This document shows, in pieces, positions 12,136-24,412 of a stretch of 64,000 bases of DNA; the stretch's first letter is position 1; each line of letters opens with the position of its first letter. The notes beneath the pieces were generated by a model that was not told where the DNA came from, made no database searches, and saw nothing but the letters and a program-made list of their open reading frames with translations. Both the position numbers and the translations under genes were made by a program. This DNA is from Erythrophleum ivorense (Eukaryota; Streptophyta; Magnoliopsida; Fabales; Fabaceae), in contig JAIUCV010000102.1 of assembly GCA_026724425.1 (NCBI GenBank), positions 2,728,001 to 2,792,000 on the forward strand, read 5' to 3'.

Positions 12136-15100
12136 TGCCGATTTACTTTACGTGCAGTGAAGCAACAGAGAAAAAACAAACTACACTTTCAACATAAAAA
12201 AATACACAACTGATATTGATACAAACACATGAGGTCAAATCTGTTTCTAATTCTCAAACCTATAGGAAAAAAAGAGATAAACTTACAGATGAAGAAGAAA
12301 GAGACTATTGACAGATCCAAACGACTTGAGTATGAATGTACGAAGGATATATAAATAAATTTATATAATTTTGTAATATCATGTTTTCAATTTAATTATG
12401 GATATATAGGATAACAATATATCAAGAGCTGATTTGATATGATTTTTATCCTCCTTATAATTTCAAAAACAAGTTGTGTTTTTGTGCCTGATATTTGATT
12501 CTCTGGAAATTGGTAAGAAACTTGGTGTTTATGTTAGTGACAGTGCTTTGGGATCTTATACGACGATAACGAAAATCTAAATATTAATTTTAATTTTCCA
12601 TTTTTTTGGCTTTTCTTATCGTGGGAATAATGAACATGCAAATTTCTAATCATTTTTTCTCTCTTTAATTTCAAAATAGATCACAAATCTGTATCAGAAT
12701 CTTGGATACGAAGTCCCCACGATTCTCTAAAGAATCGGTCACGATTCTCTGAAAATCAGTGAAGTTTGTTTTTTGAATTTTAAATTATGTGGATTGTTTG
12801 ATGGAGTAATACTTAGTATTTTCGATATTAGTTTTCGTGAAAACAAACCTAATTATTATCAATACAGGATCTGTGACCGATGTGTTTCTTTGGATCTGGT
12901 CATAACTTAGCCATAAGTGAGACACAAATTATGGAATTTGCTGTAAGCCCTTTTACATTTGTTTATGGGCCTGAATACTCAGATGAGCCCATTAGCCTCT
13001 CCAATAATTACCCATATTGTCAAAACTATTTAAGTATTTATTAATCACCATGGATTAAAAGAAGTTCAAATAAATCAAAATATAAGAAAAATTGGATACT
13101 GCAGAAACAAATTAACTTTATACTCTTTTAGAGGATGGTCCTAAGTGCCAATCCTGTTATGACAGACAGAGGCGGATCTAGAAGAAATATTTGTATGGGG
13201 CACAAATAGAAAATAATAAAAGTATGGTACAAGTTGTTAAAAAAATATGGCTAAAGGAAACATAAATAAATAAAGGAACATAGAAGATATATTAAAAATA
13301 TACTGTTTTTCCCTAGCAAAGTGCCAACTAATGCAGTTACCAACTGACCTAATCGGTAACAATTGTACACGATAAGTATAAATGTTTTATAATCAGTATG
13401 AGGCACTTGCCCCACCCACCGTCAACGTAGATCCGCCACTGATGACAGATGAAGTTTCGAGTAAAAATTGAATGTGGAAATAAATACTATGAAACGAACA
13501 AAGAGTAAATAATAGAGATGGGTTAGTGAAGAAGGAGTAAATGTGAATTCTGAATTCTCTACGTCCGGCTCACACTGCCCAAAAAATTCCTTCAAAGCTC
13601 TTGCAACAGTGTGAAATTGACCCTAAAAATATTAACTTTTTTTTTAAAAAAGAGCCTCCTTCTTAAAATAGGTTAATAAAAACAAATAGTAAATTCCAAA
13701 ATCTCCATGAAGGGTTGTTTTCTCTCCATGGGGAAAAGAGTTCTTTTTCTTTTAGTTAAATAATTTTACTGTCAAAAGGAATAAAAAATTAAAACATCGG
13801 CATGGAGACTTGGAGAGAGACCGAAGTCTGATAAAAATGTCTTGACGCGGACCAAATCTCACACGAGAAGAGAAGACAACAATAAAAAAATTCCAAGTGC
13901 ATACTTAAAGGATTATTATTATTATTTTGTTTATCACTATTCTCTACTGTTCTCTTATTATTTGTTTTTTTAAGTGTTTTATTTTGTGGCAATAAGTGTT
14001 TGACACTTTGTTATTCAACCGCATTTCTATCTGTAAAAAAGTTCACATAATGGATGATTCCTTTCACAAACAGAAGATCCCAAATTACATCTGATGCTCC
14101 TCCAAGTCAACCAATATCCTTAAGGCTATGATTAATTTTTAAACGCTATCGTTTATTATAATTGAAAACCATTATTTAGTTTTATGACTTTACATATGTT
14201 GTTAGCTTTTGTATGATACAGTGACCAAAGACGTTATAAATAGAAATGAATGACATTATGGTTGCAATTATTAACGTAACAACTAAACAGGTGATTCTAA
14301 ACACAACAAAATATATTTTCCAGGTCATCATCATCCCACCAACTTACTTTAATGTTCTTTCCTTCAAAAACAAAATAGGAATAAAAATAGAAATTGAAAA
14401 TAAAGTAGAAACCAAATCTACTGTGACCACTGTCTCTTTCTGCATATTACCCAAATTGCCCATTCACTCTGCATGAAAACAACAGAACCCAACCACATTC
14501 CAGATTTTTTCCAATTTTTGTGAAAGATTTACAATTAGAGCTAAATGAATCAAACCAAAGAGGCCAGAGGATTTAAAAAGATTTAAACGCATTAAAGAAA
14601 GTTCCATTATTTTGGAAGGATATTTTGGTAATTCCGTTTTGTTCCTTTCTTTATGAGTTGGCCAATCATTTATTCATTCTCCCACTTCTAAACTCAGAAA
14701 GAAAAAAAAAACCACGTGTCTGCCAAGTCATATTATTAAACCCAACAATATTAATCCACGTGTCAATTAGAGTTAATGAGTCGACCTACCTTCCTCGGGC
14801 CCCACGTCCTTCTCGGTAGGGACCCACACTCTTCTTTCCAGCCCGTTGATAAAGGCAGCTTTTAATTACTCAATCAGCCTTCCCTTTCTCTTTCACTGTG
14901 CTTTCTTTTCGCTTCCCAATTTCACTCTTTCTTTAAAGCTACACACCTACAAGAAGAAGCTCGTGCTCACTCTTTCCTTTTTTTCGGTGGATTGTCGCCT
15001 GAGCTCAACCATTCTTCGTCGGAAAGCTTCACCGTAGAGAACTTTGACCAGGTTAATTTTTCCTCATTTTCCTTTCTTCATTTTCAGATCGCAACAGCTC

Positions 15101-15514
15101 GTTTTCTTCTACTACAAATCTTACTTTAAAGCTCTCTAAATTGCTGATTTTGCTCAACATTAGCCCTTGTGAACTTCAACCCTTAGTAAGAATTTCTGAA
15201 ATTTCTCTGAATTTTAGGTTAATTGAAGCTACTTCGTCTTTCTAAAAAATATCCAATCGTTTACTTGGTTTTTCTTCTTATCTGTGTCATTTTTCCTCCA
15301 TTGGTCGAAAATGTAGCCGTTGTGCTGGATTTTTGTTTTCTTCTTGTGCTCAATCTCACACCAGAAAACGAACAAAAAGGTTTTTGTATTCAGCTGTACG
15401 TTTTTTTCTTTTGTTCATAAACTTTTTTTCTTTCTAATTTCAGCTCTAAACACCCAAAAATGGTGTTCTTCCGCAACTAAAAATCTGTAGAACGAAGAAG
15501 TGGGTGGGATAAAG
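12136..15514. other. Intergenic region with a small hAT element and the IRK 5' leader
   Basis: Divergent spacer between ARR17-like and IRK-like genes. A TATA-like sequence at 12348-12355 may serve the ARR gene. A complete small hAT-type element lies at 13167-13441. From about 14900 to 15500 the sequence is a CT-rich leader, probably IRK 5' UTR with an intron. No other gene seen. Confidence 0.6.
13167..13441. mobile_element. Non-autonomous hAT-type transposon (275 bp)
   Basis: Terminal inverted repeats CAGAGGCGGATCTA and, reversed from the right end, CAGTGGCGGATCTA differ by one base. Both sides carry the same 8-bp target duplication ATGACAGA (13159-13166 and 13442-13449). An 8-bp duplication and CA-beginning termini are hallmarks of the hAT superfamily. 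There is no coding capacity, so it would depend on a transposase elsewhere. The perfect target duplication suggests a fairly recent insertion. Confidence 0.9.
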
Positions 15515-18500
15515 ATGTATAAAGCTCTGATTTTTCCAGTCTTGTTGGTGTCGGTGATAATAACTACTTCTCTTTCTCCGGTGAGATCTCTAGACCCGCC
15601 TTTAAACGACGACGTTTTGGGGCTCATTGTCTTCAAAGCCGACTTGCGAGATCCAGAGCAAAAGCTTGCTTCTTGGAACGAAGATGACTACACTCCTTGT
15701 AGCTGGAACGGAGTCAAATGCCATCCGCGAACTAATCGAGTCACTGAGCTAACCCTAGATGGCTTCTCTCTCTCTGGCCGAATTGGCCGTGGGTTACTCC
15801 AGCTCCAGTTTCTTCATAAGCTCACTCTGTCCGACAACAATCTCACTGGAATCATTAACCCTAATTTGCTGCTGAGCCTCGTTAACCTTAAAGTTGTTGA
15901 CTTGAGCAGCAATGGGCTCTCTGGTTCGATCCCTGATGGGTTTTTCAGGCAATGTGGGTCGTTAAGAGCTTTTTCTCTGGCGAAGAACAAGCTCACGGGG
16001 AAGATACCGGTTAGTATAAGCTCATGCTCGTCTCTTGCTGCTTTGAACTTGTCTTCCAATCGTTTTTCTGGGTCTATGCCTCTGGGGATTTGGTCTTTGA
16101 ACACTCTCAGGTCTCTTGATTTGTCGAGGAATGAGTTAGAGGGAGAGTTTCCGAAAAAGATAGAGAAACTGAACAACTTGCGTGCGATTGATTTGAGTAG
16201 AAACCGGTTATCAGGTCCTATACCAAGCGAAATTGGGAGCTGTCTGCTGCTGAAGACAATTGATCTCAGTGAGAATTCTCTGTCAGGGAACTTGCCATAT
16301 ACATTTCAGCAGCTCACTTTGTGTTATTATCTGAACCTGGGGAAAAATGCTTTAGAAGGTGAAGTTCCAAAGTGGATTGGAGAAATGAGGAGTCTTGAGA
16401 CTTTGGATCTTTCAGTGAACAAGTTTTCAGGGAAGGTTCCAGACTCCATAGGCAAGCTTCTTGCACTGAAAGTTCTGAACTTTTCTGAGAATGGGTTTAA
16501 TGGTAGCTTGCCTGACTCCACAGCCAACTGTATCAACCTCCTGGCCTTAGATTTGAGTGGGAATTCACTGACTGGAAAGCTTCCCCTTTGGATATTTCAA
16601 GATGGTTCTCGTGAGATTTCTGCATTGAAGAGTGATAACTCAAACGGAGGTATCAAGAAGATCCAGGTATTGGATCTCTCAAGCAATTCTTTCTTTGGTG
16701 AGATTGGAGCTGGTCTAGGAGATCTTACAGACTTGCATGGTCTGAATCTATCAAGAAACTCTCTTATCGGCTCTATCCCTGGTACCATTGGGGAACTGAA
16801 GCATTTGGGCGTCCTTGATTTGAGTTACAATCAGCTTAATGGAACCATTCCTCGAGAAACTTGTAGAGCTTCTTCTTTGGAGGAGTTGAGACTTGAAAGC
16901 AACATGTTAGAAGGAATCATCCCGCCTTCCATCAAGAATTGCAGTTCCCTTCGGTCTTTGTAAGTCCGTTTTGCTCTAACTTGCATTCAGATAAAGATTC
17001 TATGTTTGTCCATTGAAGATCTCTGTCTTAACCGTGTTCTGTTTCATGTTTTTTGATACAGGTTCTTGTCACATAACAAGTTGATAGGTTCAATTCCACC
17101 AGAAACGGCAAAACTAACAAACCTCCAAGAAGTGGACTTATCGTTCAATGAACTGATCGGAACGCTTCCTAAACAGTTGGCTAATCTTGGTTACCTTCAC
17201 ACCTTCAACATATCTCATAACCGTCTCTCTGGAGAACTACCTACTGGTGGAATCTTCAACGGTCTTTCCCCTGATTCAGTGTCAGGAAACCCGGGAATTT
17301 GCGGTGCTGTTGTCAATAACTCATGTCCTGCCGTCGCTCCTAAACCGATTGTCTTGAATCCTAATGCAACTTTCGATCCTTCTTCGGGTGAAGTAGTACC
17401 TCCTGGTGCTGGTCACAAAAGAATACTCCTTAGTATATCTTCCTTAATAGCCATTAGTGCTGCTGCAGCCATTGTGGTTGGTGTAATAGCCATCACAGTC
17501 CTTAATCTGAGAGTGCGTGCAACAACGGTTTCAAGATCAGCTGTACCGCTCACGTTTTCTGGCGGTGATGACTTTAGCCGATCTCCTACAACTGACAGCA
17601 ACTCAGGGAAGCTTGTGATGTTCTCTGGTGAACCTGATTTCAGCACGGGAACGCATGCGCTGCTTAACAAAGACTGTGAGCTTGGTCGAGGCGGGTTTGG
17701 TGCAGTGTACAGAACAGTTATCAGAGATGGATATCCTGTGGCTATCAAGAAGCTCACTGTCTCAAGCCTTGTCAAGTCTCAGGAAGAATTCGAGAGAGAG
17801 GTCAAGAAACTCGGGAAACTCAGGCACACGAATCTGGTTAAACTCGAAGGTTATTACTGGACAACATCTCTTCAGCTTCTCATCTACGAGTTTCTCTCAG
17901 GTGGGAGTCTATACAAACACTTACACGAAGCACCAGGAGGTAGTAGTTCGCTTTCTTGGAATGATCGGTTCAACGTGATCCTCGGTACAGCGAAATGCTT
18001 AGCGTATTTGCACCAATCGAACATCATCCACTACAACATCAAATCGAGCAACGTGTTGCTAGACAGCTCCGGTGAGCCTAAAGTGGGAGATTACGGATTA
18101 GCGAGGCTGTTACCAATGCTAGACAGGTACGTGCTGAGCAGCAAGATACAGAGTGCTTTGGGATACATGGCTCCAGAGTTTGCCTGTAGAACGGTGAAGA
18201 TAACAGAGAAATGCGATGTTTATGGGTTTGGAGTCTTGGTTCTTGAAGTGGTTACAGGTAAGAAGCCTGTGGAGTATATGGAAGATGATGTTGTGGTGCT
18301 TTGTGATATGGTGAGAGAAGCTCTTGAAGATGGAAGAGCAGAGGAGTGTATCGATCCGAGGCTGCAAGGGAAGTTTCCGGTGGAAGAAGCGGTTGCAGTG
18401 ATAAAGCTAGGGCTTATTTGCACATCTCAGGTTCCATCAAGCAGACCACATATGGGAGAAGCTGTTAACATATTGAGGATGATCAGGTGCCCTTCAGGGA

Positions 18501-18526
18501 GCTCAGATGAGTTGGGTTCGAGTTGA
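15515..18526 (+). CDS. IRK: Leucine-rich repeat receptor kinase, IRK-like
   Basis: Two exons, 15515-16959 and 17062-18526, giving 969 residues against about 964 for Arabidopsis IRK (At3g56370), to which it is nearly identical. In order: a signal peptide ending near VRSLD, an N-terminal LRR cap with the CSWNGVKC pair, about 20 LRRs, a transmembrane segment at about 603-630 and a kinase domain from about 685. The glycine loop GRGGFG (690-695) and the lysine in VAIKK are present. The catalytic loop reads HYN (805-807) instead of HRD, and the DFG position reads DYG (825-827). IRK acts at the plasma membrane in root and inflorescence apices and restrains endodermal cell division. I start at ATG 15515, because codons upstream are not in family members. 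Confidence 0.96.
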
Positions 18527-20497
18527 TCAAGAGAGTAAAAAAACTAACATGTTTTTTCACTAAGGTCCGGCGAAGAGGAATCCGGTTTGTTTATTTGGGT
18601 TTTTGTAAGAGATCAATCCTTGTCTGTTTGTTATTTTTGGTAATCTGTTTTTTAAGAAGTGTTGTCTTATGTGTCTGTTAGTTTCATTTCAATGTTTTGT
18701 AGCTTCTTCTGTTTATTGTTCTTATAACAATATAGGTTTTTTTTTATCGGATTTGTCTTCTCCGGGTTCCATGATTTGGGACTCTTTTGATGGAACCTTA
18801 AATTGTTAAGAAGGAAAGGTGTAGTCCTCATTTCAGGTTTTTGAACCTTCTTTTAGCAGTCAGAGAGAGAAGATAGAGTTTTCTTGTGAGACAAACAAAA
18901 CTGTAGGGTTGATAAAAACAATAATCAAGAAAGAGCCAAAGAGAGGTTGCTAAGGTTAGAGATTAGCGACTTGTTGTGATGATGCTGTCTGAATAATAAC
19001 ACTAAAATAATTAGAAGAACTTAAAGAAGCTTCATTTGTTGGAACCATGTGCATGGAACTCTGCGAAAACTCGTCAGATTAATGTCTCTGATCTTTATTG
19101 GACTATGGATATCGAGGAAACGTCTCAAGAAGTGGTATAGTAATTAAATACTCCATTATTATTCAATTGGCTTTTACTGTGATTAAATATTTTTCATATT
19201 TACATAAGAATCCTAATTTCAATGGCCAAGAAAAAGAGGAATTGAGCATGCATTGTCTGAAACAGTCCAAAATTTTCTTTCTCGGAGTTGGAAAAGAAGA
19301 AATTCATGAAATCGAAGTATAAATTTATCATCTCAATAAAAGAATAGAAGACAGAGCGATGTGGTGCATTTATGTCGTTGTCCGATGATGCCTCGGAAAT
19401 TTACAGTTTGCAAAGTCCCCAAGTAATAGAAATTCAACTATAGTAGTATTAAATTGTTAGGGTATCTTAGGCTTTGACTTTCTAAGCCAATATGCCATTT
19501 TCCATTATACAATATCTGATCAATTTATTCAGTTTACTCAAATCCATTTCACCTTTGGTTGGACAAGGACATTATAGACGCGGTACAAACTTTGACAAGA
19601 CTTTCGACCGGTCTTTGTTAATTATGTGTAATCTTTTATTGACAACACACACATATTGATCATTGACCCAAACGAAATATGTACACATTTCATATGTTTA
19701 AAGTTCTAACTAATTTATATATGGTGGGTATTTCAAATTTTTTTGACAGCACTAGTGCGGTGGTTTAAAGGTTGAAATATTCACTATGAGGTTAAAGGAC
19801 CAAGAGGTCCAAGAGTGAGGTTTTGTTTTAACTGTGTTTGCAGTTATGATTGGACCATTACGTCCTAAGTTAGAACGCTCATCTGAAAATCGGATTATAA
19901 AACCTGTGAATAAGCAAGCATATAAGGATAATATAATCTTAGCCCGAACGAATACAATGGCCTATACGATCCACATCCATGGGCCCTAAAATCTTAATCC
20001 GTTATCAATAGATCCACGTGAAGTATGGGTTCTACACTTGGTTAGAAGTCTCAAGCTGGAAAGAGCAGTAATGATTTTCCATCACGATCATGTCCCACAC
20101 GGTCAATTTGCGCCCTAACCCAGCCTAACCGGGTGATCACTTTATCCAGTTTGTAAGAGATCTAGTTCCCATTACATTACGCAGTCAAGGGCAAGAGTTT
20201 GCATCCATACATGCTGTAGTAGTATGATCACTAGATTCCGGAATCCGATTTTCGATGTTACGGACATGGAATGCAAATTCTCGAGAGACCCTTGGTGACT
20301 TGATAAACTAACTAACAGTGTTCTTGATGACTTGATAAAGAATTTCTAAAATGCTTAAACAGATTATGTATATAATGTAATTAATACTAGTTAACAAAGG
20401 TATTAATTTGATCATCCATAAGGGTTTCATAATCAAAACCCAATAGAATAATTAATTACAGATCAAATCCCTTAGACTTGAAACCTAATAATCTTTT
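18527..20497. other. Intergenic region between convergent genes
   Basis: IRK 3' UTR (to about 18740), then about 1.7 kb of AT-rich sequence with no recognisable gene, RNA or bounded repeat. The region around 19980-20160 is slightly more GC-rich, but I see no frame worth calling. Confidence 0.55.
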
Positions 20498-21232
20498 TCA
20501 TTGACCAGTCTGCACCAACCAGGAGTTGTTCAACTGCGAAACAGCCGTCTCCCTAAAACTCTTGACCTTCACCAAACAGAAATGGGTACAAACCGTGCCT
20601 ATACCCGATCCGACCCGGGTCGTTTTCAATAGGTAGCAAACCGGACTACAATCCGTTCCTCTTCCCTGCGCCACTATCCCCCACGCACTTGTACTCTCTC
20701 CACACGCGCCGCCGTTGCATCCATCGTAATTTTCATCTCCTTCCAATTCCTCATCAGCTACGTCATCGTCCGCGAGCTTCTCCACCAATATCACTCCCTC
20801 TGGCGTCCTCTCTTCTCCTCGATCCCACCTTCCTTCCAACGCCGGCCAATCCTCCGCCTCCGGACTCGTGGCGGTTGTAGTCAAAGCTCCATTCGCCTCC
20901 GCGTATAAGTGCACCAATAACGGAGATTCTCTAAGATTCTTTACGATCTCAACCACTGAATCTCTCAACCACTCGTCGAGTTTTTCCCGCGATACGACCG
21001 ATCCGCCGCGTTTTCTTTCACCGATATTCGTCTGTTCAAGCTTCACCGCCGGAGTCGGTGCCAAATCCGCCATCGTCATCGAAATCTTCCCGATCTCACA
21101 CCGATTCCGTCGATTAACCATCGGAACCACACAGGACGATCTAGCGGTCACCGTTCGCCAATCACACCGAACGGCACATGCGTTTCCTCCTCCTCCTCCT
21201 CCTCCGCAACAGATCCTCGCAGACGCCGCCAT
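20498..21232 (-). CDS. Conserved plant hypothetical protein, At3g56360-like
   Basis: A single-exon gene of 244 residues on the minus strand. The N-terminus (MAASARICCG, then seven Gly, then a Ser/Thr/Arg-rich stretch) resembles a plastid transit peptide; this is inference. The middle contains an acidic block (ADDDVADEELEGDENYDGC) and the C-terminal third is well ordered, with TCSP/CYLLKTTRV-type conserved residues and Cys. I recognise it as the plant-only family of At3g56360, for which I know no function. The context (between IRK and MSD2) agrees. The start is the first ATG of the frame, and the 5' end faces the MSD2 promoter. Confidence 0.8.
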   Translation of the reverse strand: MAASARICCGGGGGGGNACAVRCDWRTVTARSSCVVPMVNRRNRCEIGKISMTMADLAPTPAVKLEQTNIGERKRGGSVVSREKLDEWLRDSVVEIVKNLRESPLLVHLYAEANGALTTTATSPEAEDWPALEGRWDRGEERTPEGVILVEKLADDDVADEELEGDENYDGCNGGACGESTSAWGIVAQGRGTDCSPVCYLLKTTRVGSGIGTVCTHFCLVKVKSFRETAVSQLNNSWLVQTGQ

Positions 21233-22384
21233 CTCCGTTTACCAGAATTGAAACAATGCCGATAGAATCGGAGAAGAAAAAGATCGACGATGCAGATTAA
21301 TTGGCGATTGCTTCACGCTACGATTCTTGTAAATTCGAAATTCTTATTGACGATTTCAAGTTTCTTTATAGAACCACCAATGGTTGCTTTTCTCTATACG
21401 TTATACTGACTCAGCCACACACATTAATGGCAATGATGGATTAGATTATATAACTAATTTTTTTTTCCTCCAACATGACTTGTAAGTTGTTTGATTGGAC
21501 GGTTGAGATTTATAGATCATACAAATCGCGTTTAACTTATTCTTCACGCTTCCTCGAAATTCTGCGGCGGCCTAAGGAGACCTAATACAGATCTGATATT
21601 AACCGTTAGATCAAAATCTAACGGCTGTGATTACGAATAGGCGATAATGGGCATGGAGAACGTGGCGACGCGGTTTAGCTGTGTGCATGGCTTGGGCGGG
21701 CACGCGCTGCTACGGCATTTATGTTGTGGTGAACACGTGTCACCCATGTCATTTATATTCTCGACCACTAGATTCTCCACGTCCGATTCCACGTGTTCTA
21801 TTTAGTATAATGGATTTGGGCCTTTCGTTTCTTACGTTTTATTTATGGTTTCTGGGCTTTACCTGATTAACAATAACACTTGATATTTTGATTAAGGTGT
21901 AGATCACCAATATTTGCGGGCATTTATCTCTATAGTTACATTTAAATTTGACATTATTGTAATATCCAAATTTTCTAATCACATATTTTTGGTATGGATG
22001 AACAGGAGAAGACGACGCAAACACGTATAGATCACAATCTGAGTCGCTAGATGTGTTGTTGATTTTCTTTTGCGTGTAAGGATTGGAATTGGATCATTTG
22101 ACCGAGCTTTGGATTTATATATACAGCGTTTGCGTTTACATTTCTCGTGACATAAAACACACAACGACAAAGCACACTCACCAATATCATGAATAAAGCA
22201 TCAAAACCATCGTAACGTAAGGTTGTGACACAAATCGAGGCTATCGAGCAACTGTGCGAATCAACTAAAGCCATGAAGCCTTAGAGAATGACAAGTGGAT
22301 CAGTCAAAGGTGACGTGGTGTGATATGTTTTATATAAATCTACTTACCCCTTGGCTTCATTTTCTAGTGTAAATATATAAAACC
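21233..22384. promoter_or_regulatory. Bidirectional promoter region between the At3g56360-like and MSD2-like genes
   Basis: Both flanking genes start from this 1.15 kb. It contains ACGT-core elements of the ABRE/G-box kind (CACGTGT at about 21735 and CACGTGT at about 21791) and a good TATA box TATATAAA at 22331-22338 for MSD2, about 50 bases before its ATG. I see no gene here. Confidence 0.5.
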
Positions 22385-23699
22385 ATGAACATCGTTGTTT
22401 CTATCATCTTCCTTGCTGTTTTCGCGGTAAGCGTTGACGCCAAAAGAGAAAAAACCATGGAACCGTGTCTCGAAACGTTGAAGACGGCGTCACTGCCTGA
22501 TCTTCCGTACGCTTACGATGCGCTAGAGCCAGCGATCAGCGAGGAGATCATGCGGTTGCACCACCAGAAACACCACCAGACTTACGTCACTAATTACAAC
22601 AAAGCTCTCAACAGCCTCCGCTCCGCCATGGCCGACGGTGATCACTCATCTGTCGTCAAGCTCCAAAGCCTCATCAAGTTCAACGGCGGAGGTCAGAACC
22701 TAGATTTAAGTCCTCCGGTTGTTGGTCGCTGAAATTTATAAAGAACTTGATTGGTTTTTGCTTTTGGTTACCTTGCTTGTAGGTCACGTTAACCATGCAA
22801 TCTTCTGGAAAAACCTTGCCCCTGTTCAAGTAGGAAAACCTTTCTTGGTTGTTACTCCATATTCTTTATGTGATGGTTTCTTCTTTTCTTTTCTAAATGG
22901 TGAAACTGAATCTGTAGGAAGGAGGTGGCAAGCCACCGCACGATCCTCTGTCTTCTGCGATCGATGCTAATTTTGGATCTTTAGAAGGATTGATGCAAAA
23001 GATGAGCGCCGAAGGGGCTGCTGTGCAGGGATCTGGATGGGTGGTAAGCTTCTTGTTAAAGTCTCCTCCTATTCAGAATAAGCCAAAAAATTGGGTCCCA
23101 GTTCTCGTATGTACGAGACAGACAGTCGTTTTGAAGCCTATGAATTTTGTCAATTGTCATACATCAGTTTTTTTTTTTAATAATATTGTTTGACTAATTG
23201 ATTGTTTTATATTCTCTTTGGTGATTGATTCATATTGCATAGTGTTTTTGCTTTCTTTGTTTTAGTGGTTTGGATTAGACAAAGAGCTAAAGAGGGTTGT
23301 AGTTGAGACCACAGCCAATCAGGTAAGTCATTTAAAATTTAGTCGGTAACATATTAGCTATTTCAAGGTTTTTTTGTCAAGAATAGAAAACAATTGAAAG
23401 AGGGAAAATGTTAGGATCCGTTGGTGACTAAGGGGTCACACTTGGTTCCTCTAATCGGGATTGACGTGTGGGAGCATGCCTACTATCCACAGGTTCTCAA
23501 ATCTCTTTTACAATTCTTTGATATAATGGTTTTAGTTAGTAATGAATTATATTTAGTTTCAACTTTTGATCCATTGGTGCGGGTAATGCAGTACAAGAAT
23601 GCAAGAGCGGAGTACTTGAAGAACATATGGAGTGTGATCAATTGGAAATATGCCGCAGACATATTCGAGAAGCACCATCGAGATCTAAACGAGTTTTAG
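22385..23699 (+). CDS. MSD2: Secreted manganese-type superoxide dismutase, MSD2-like
   Basis: Six exons: 22385-22691, 22783-22829, 22918-23043, 23266-23322, 23415-23492 and 23592-23699, giving 240 residues. The N-terminal 19 residues (MNIVVSIIFLAVFAVSVDA) form a clear secretory signal instead of the mitochondrial presequence of MSD1, as in Arabidopsis MSD2 (At3g56350). The metal ligands are recognisable: the His in LHHQKHHQTYV, the His in HVNHAIFW, and Asp and His in the family signature DVWEHAYY. It converts superoxide to peroxide and oxygen, here presumably in the apoplast or secretory path. Every intron has GT-AG ends. Confidence 0.94.
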
Positions 23700-24274
23700 A
23701 AACCATAATATATATGTATAAATGTGGATAGAGTTGGTTGTTTTCTGTTTTGTCTTTAAGATAACCAAGGTTTGAGCAATAAAATATGGAAGTAGTAAAA
23801 ATGCAATTACATGTTCAAAATGCTATTTACATTGGAAAAATAATGAAATTGTTATTTGTATAATTGTATGTCAAATTGAAGCTAAGGTTGAGAGTAACAA
23901 AATGACTAACATGTCCAACAGATAAATAAAGCCAATTGTGAGTGATGAACAAAGACAATAACATGAACAAAGCTACAATTTTAAAACTTGATTTAACAAA
24001 TTTATTTTCATACAAAGCTACACATCAAGTATTTTGCTCGAGTCATTTGGATTTTGGGCTTCGGTTCACATGCTTCAATCTGTGGTGGCTTTAAGGAAAA
24101 TTTGTTTGTCCCAAAAATTAACCCTGATACCAAATGCTAATCTGATATACACAAATCATTAAACTTGTCAAATATTGACAAAACTGTTATAAGTATTTTA
24201 AAATGTATTCGGCGGCCCCCTTGTAGTTGTTAATGGGTAATGAAGCAGGCCTGGGTTTACAAAATGTCAATAAC

Positions 24275-24318
24275 GGGCCCAAATATTTTAGTCAGCCCAT
24301 CATTACAAAACCCTAAAA
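24275..24318 (+). promoter_or_regulatory. Site II and telo-box elements of a ribosomal protein promoter
   Basis: GGGCCCAA (24275-24282), GCCCAT (24295-24300) and AAACCCTAAAA (24308-24318) lie 95-140 bases before the eS26 ATG. Site II motifs next to a telo-box are the established signature of plant ribosomal protein gene promoters and link expression to cell proliferation. Confidence 0.75.
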
Positions 24319-24412
24319 CGGCAGCTGTAGGCACATGTTACAGATTATATACTCATTTTAGGGCAACCGCTCTCTCTTCCTCTGTCGCCGCAACAAAACT
24401 CTCAGCAGCAAC

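Noticed and set aside
20868..21251. 127-codon frame antisense to the At3g56360-like gene
   Set aside because: Mirror of a GC-rich coding exon; the minus strand matches a known protein family.
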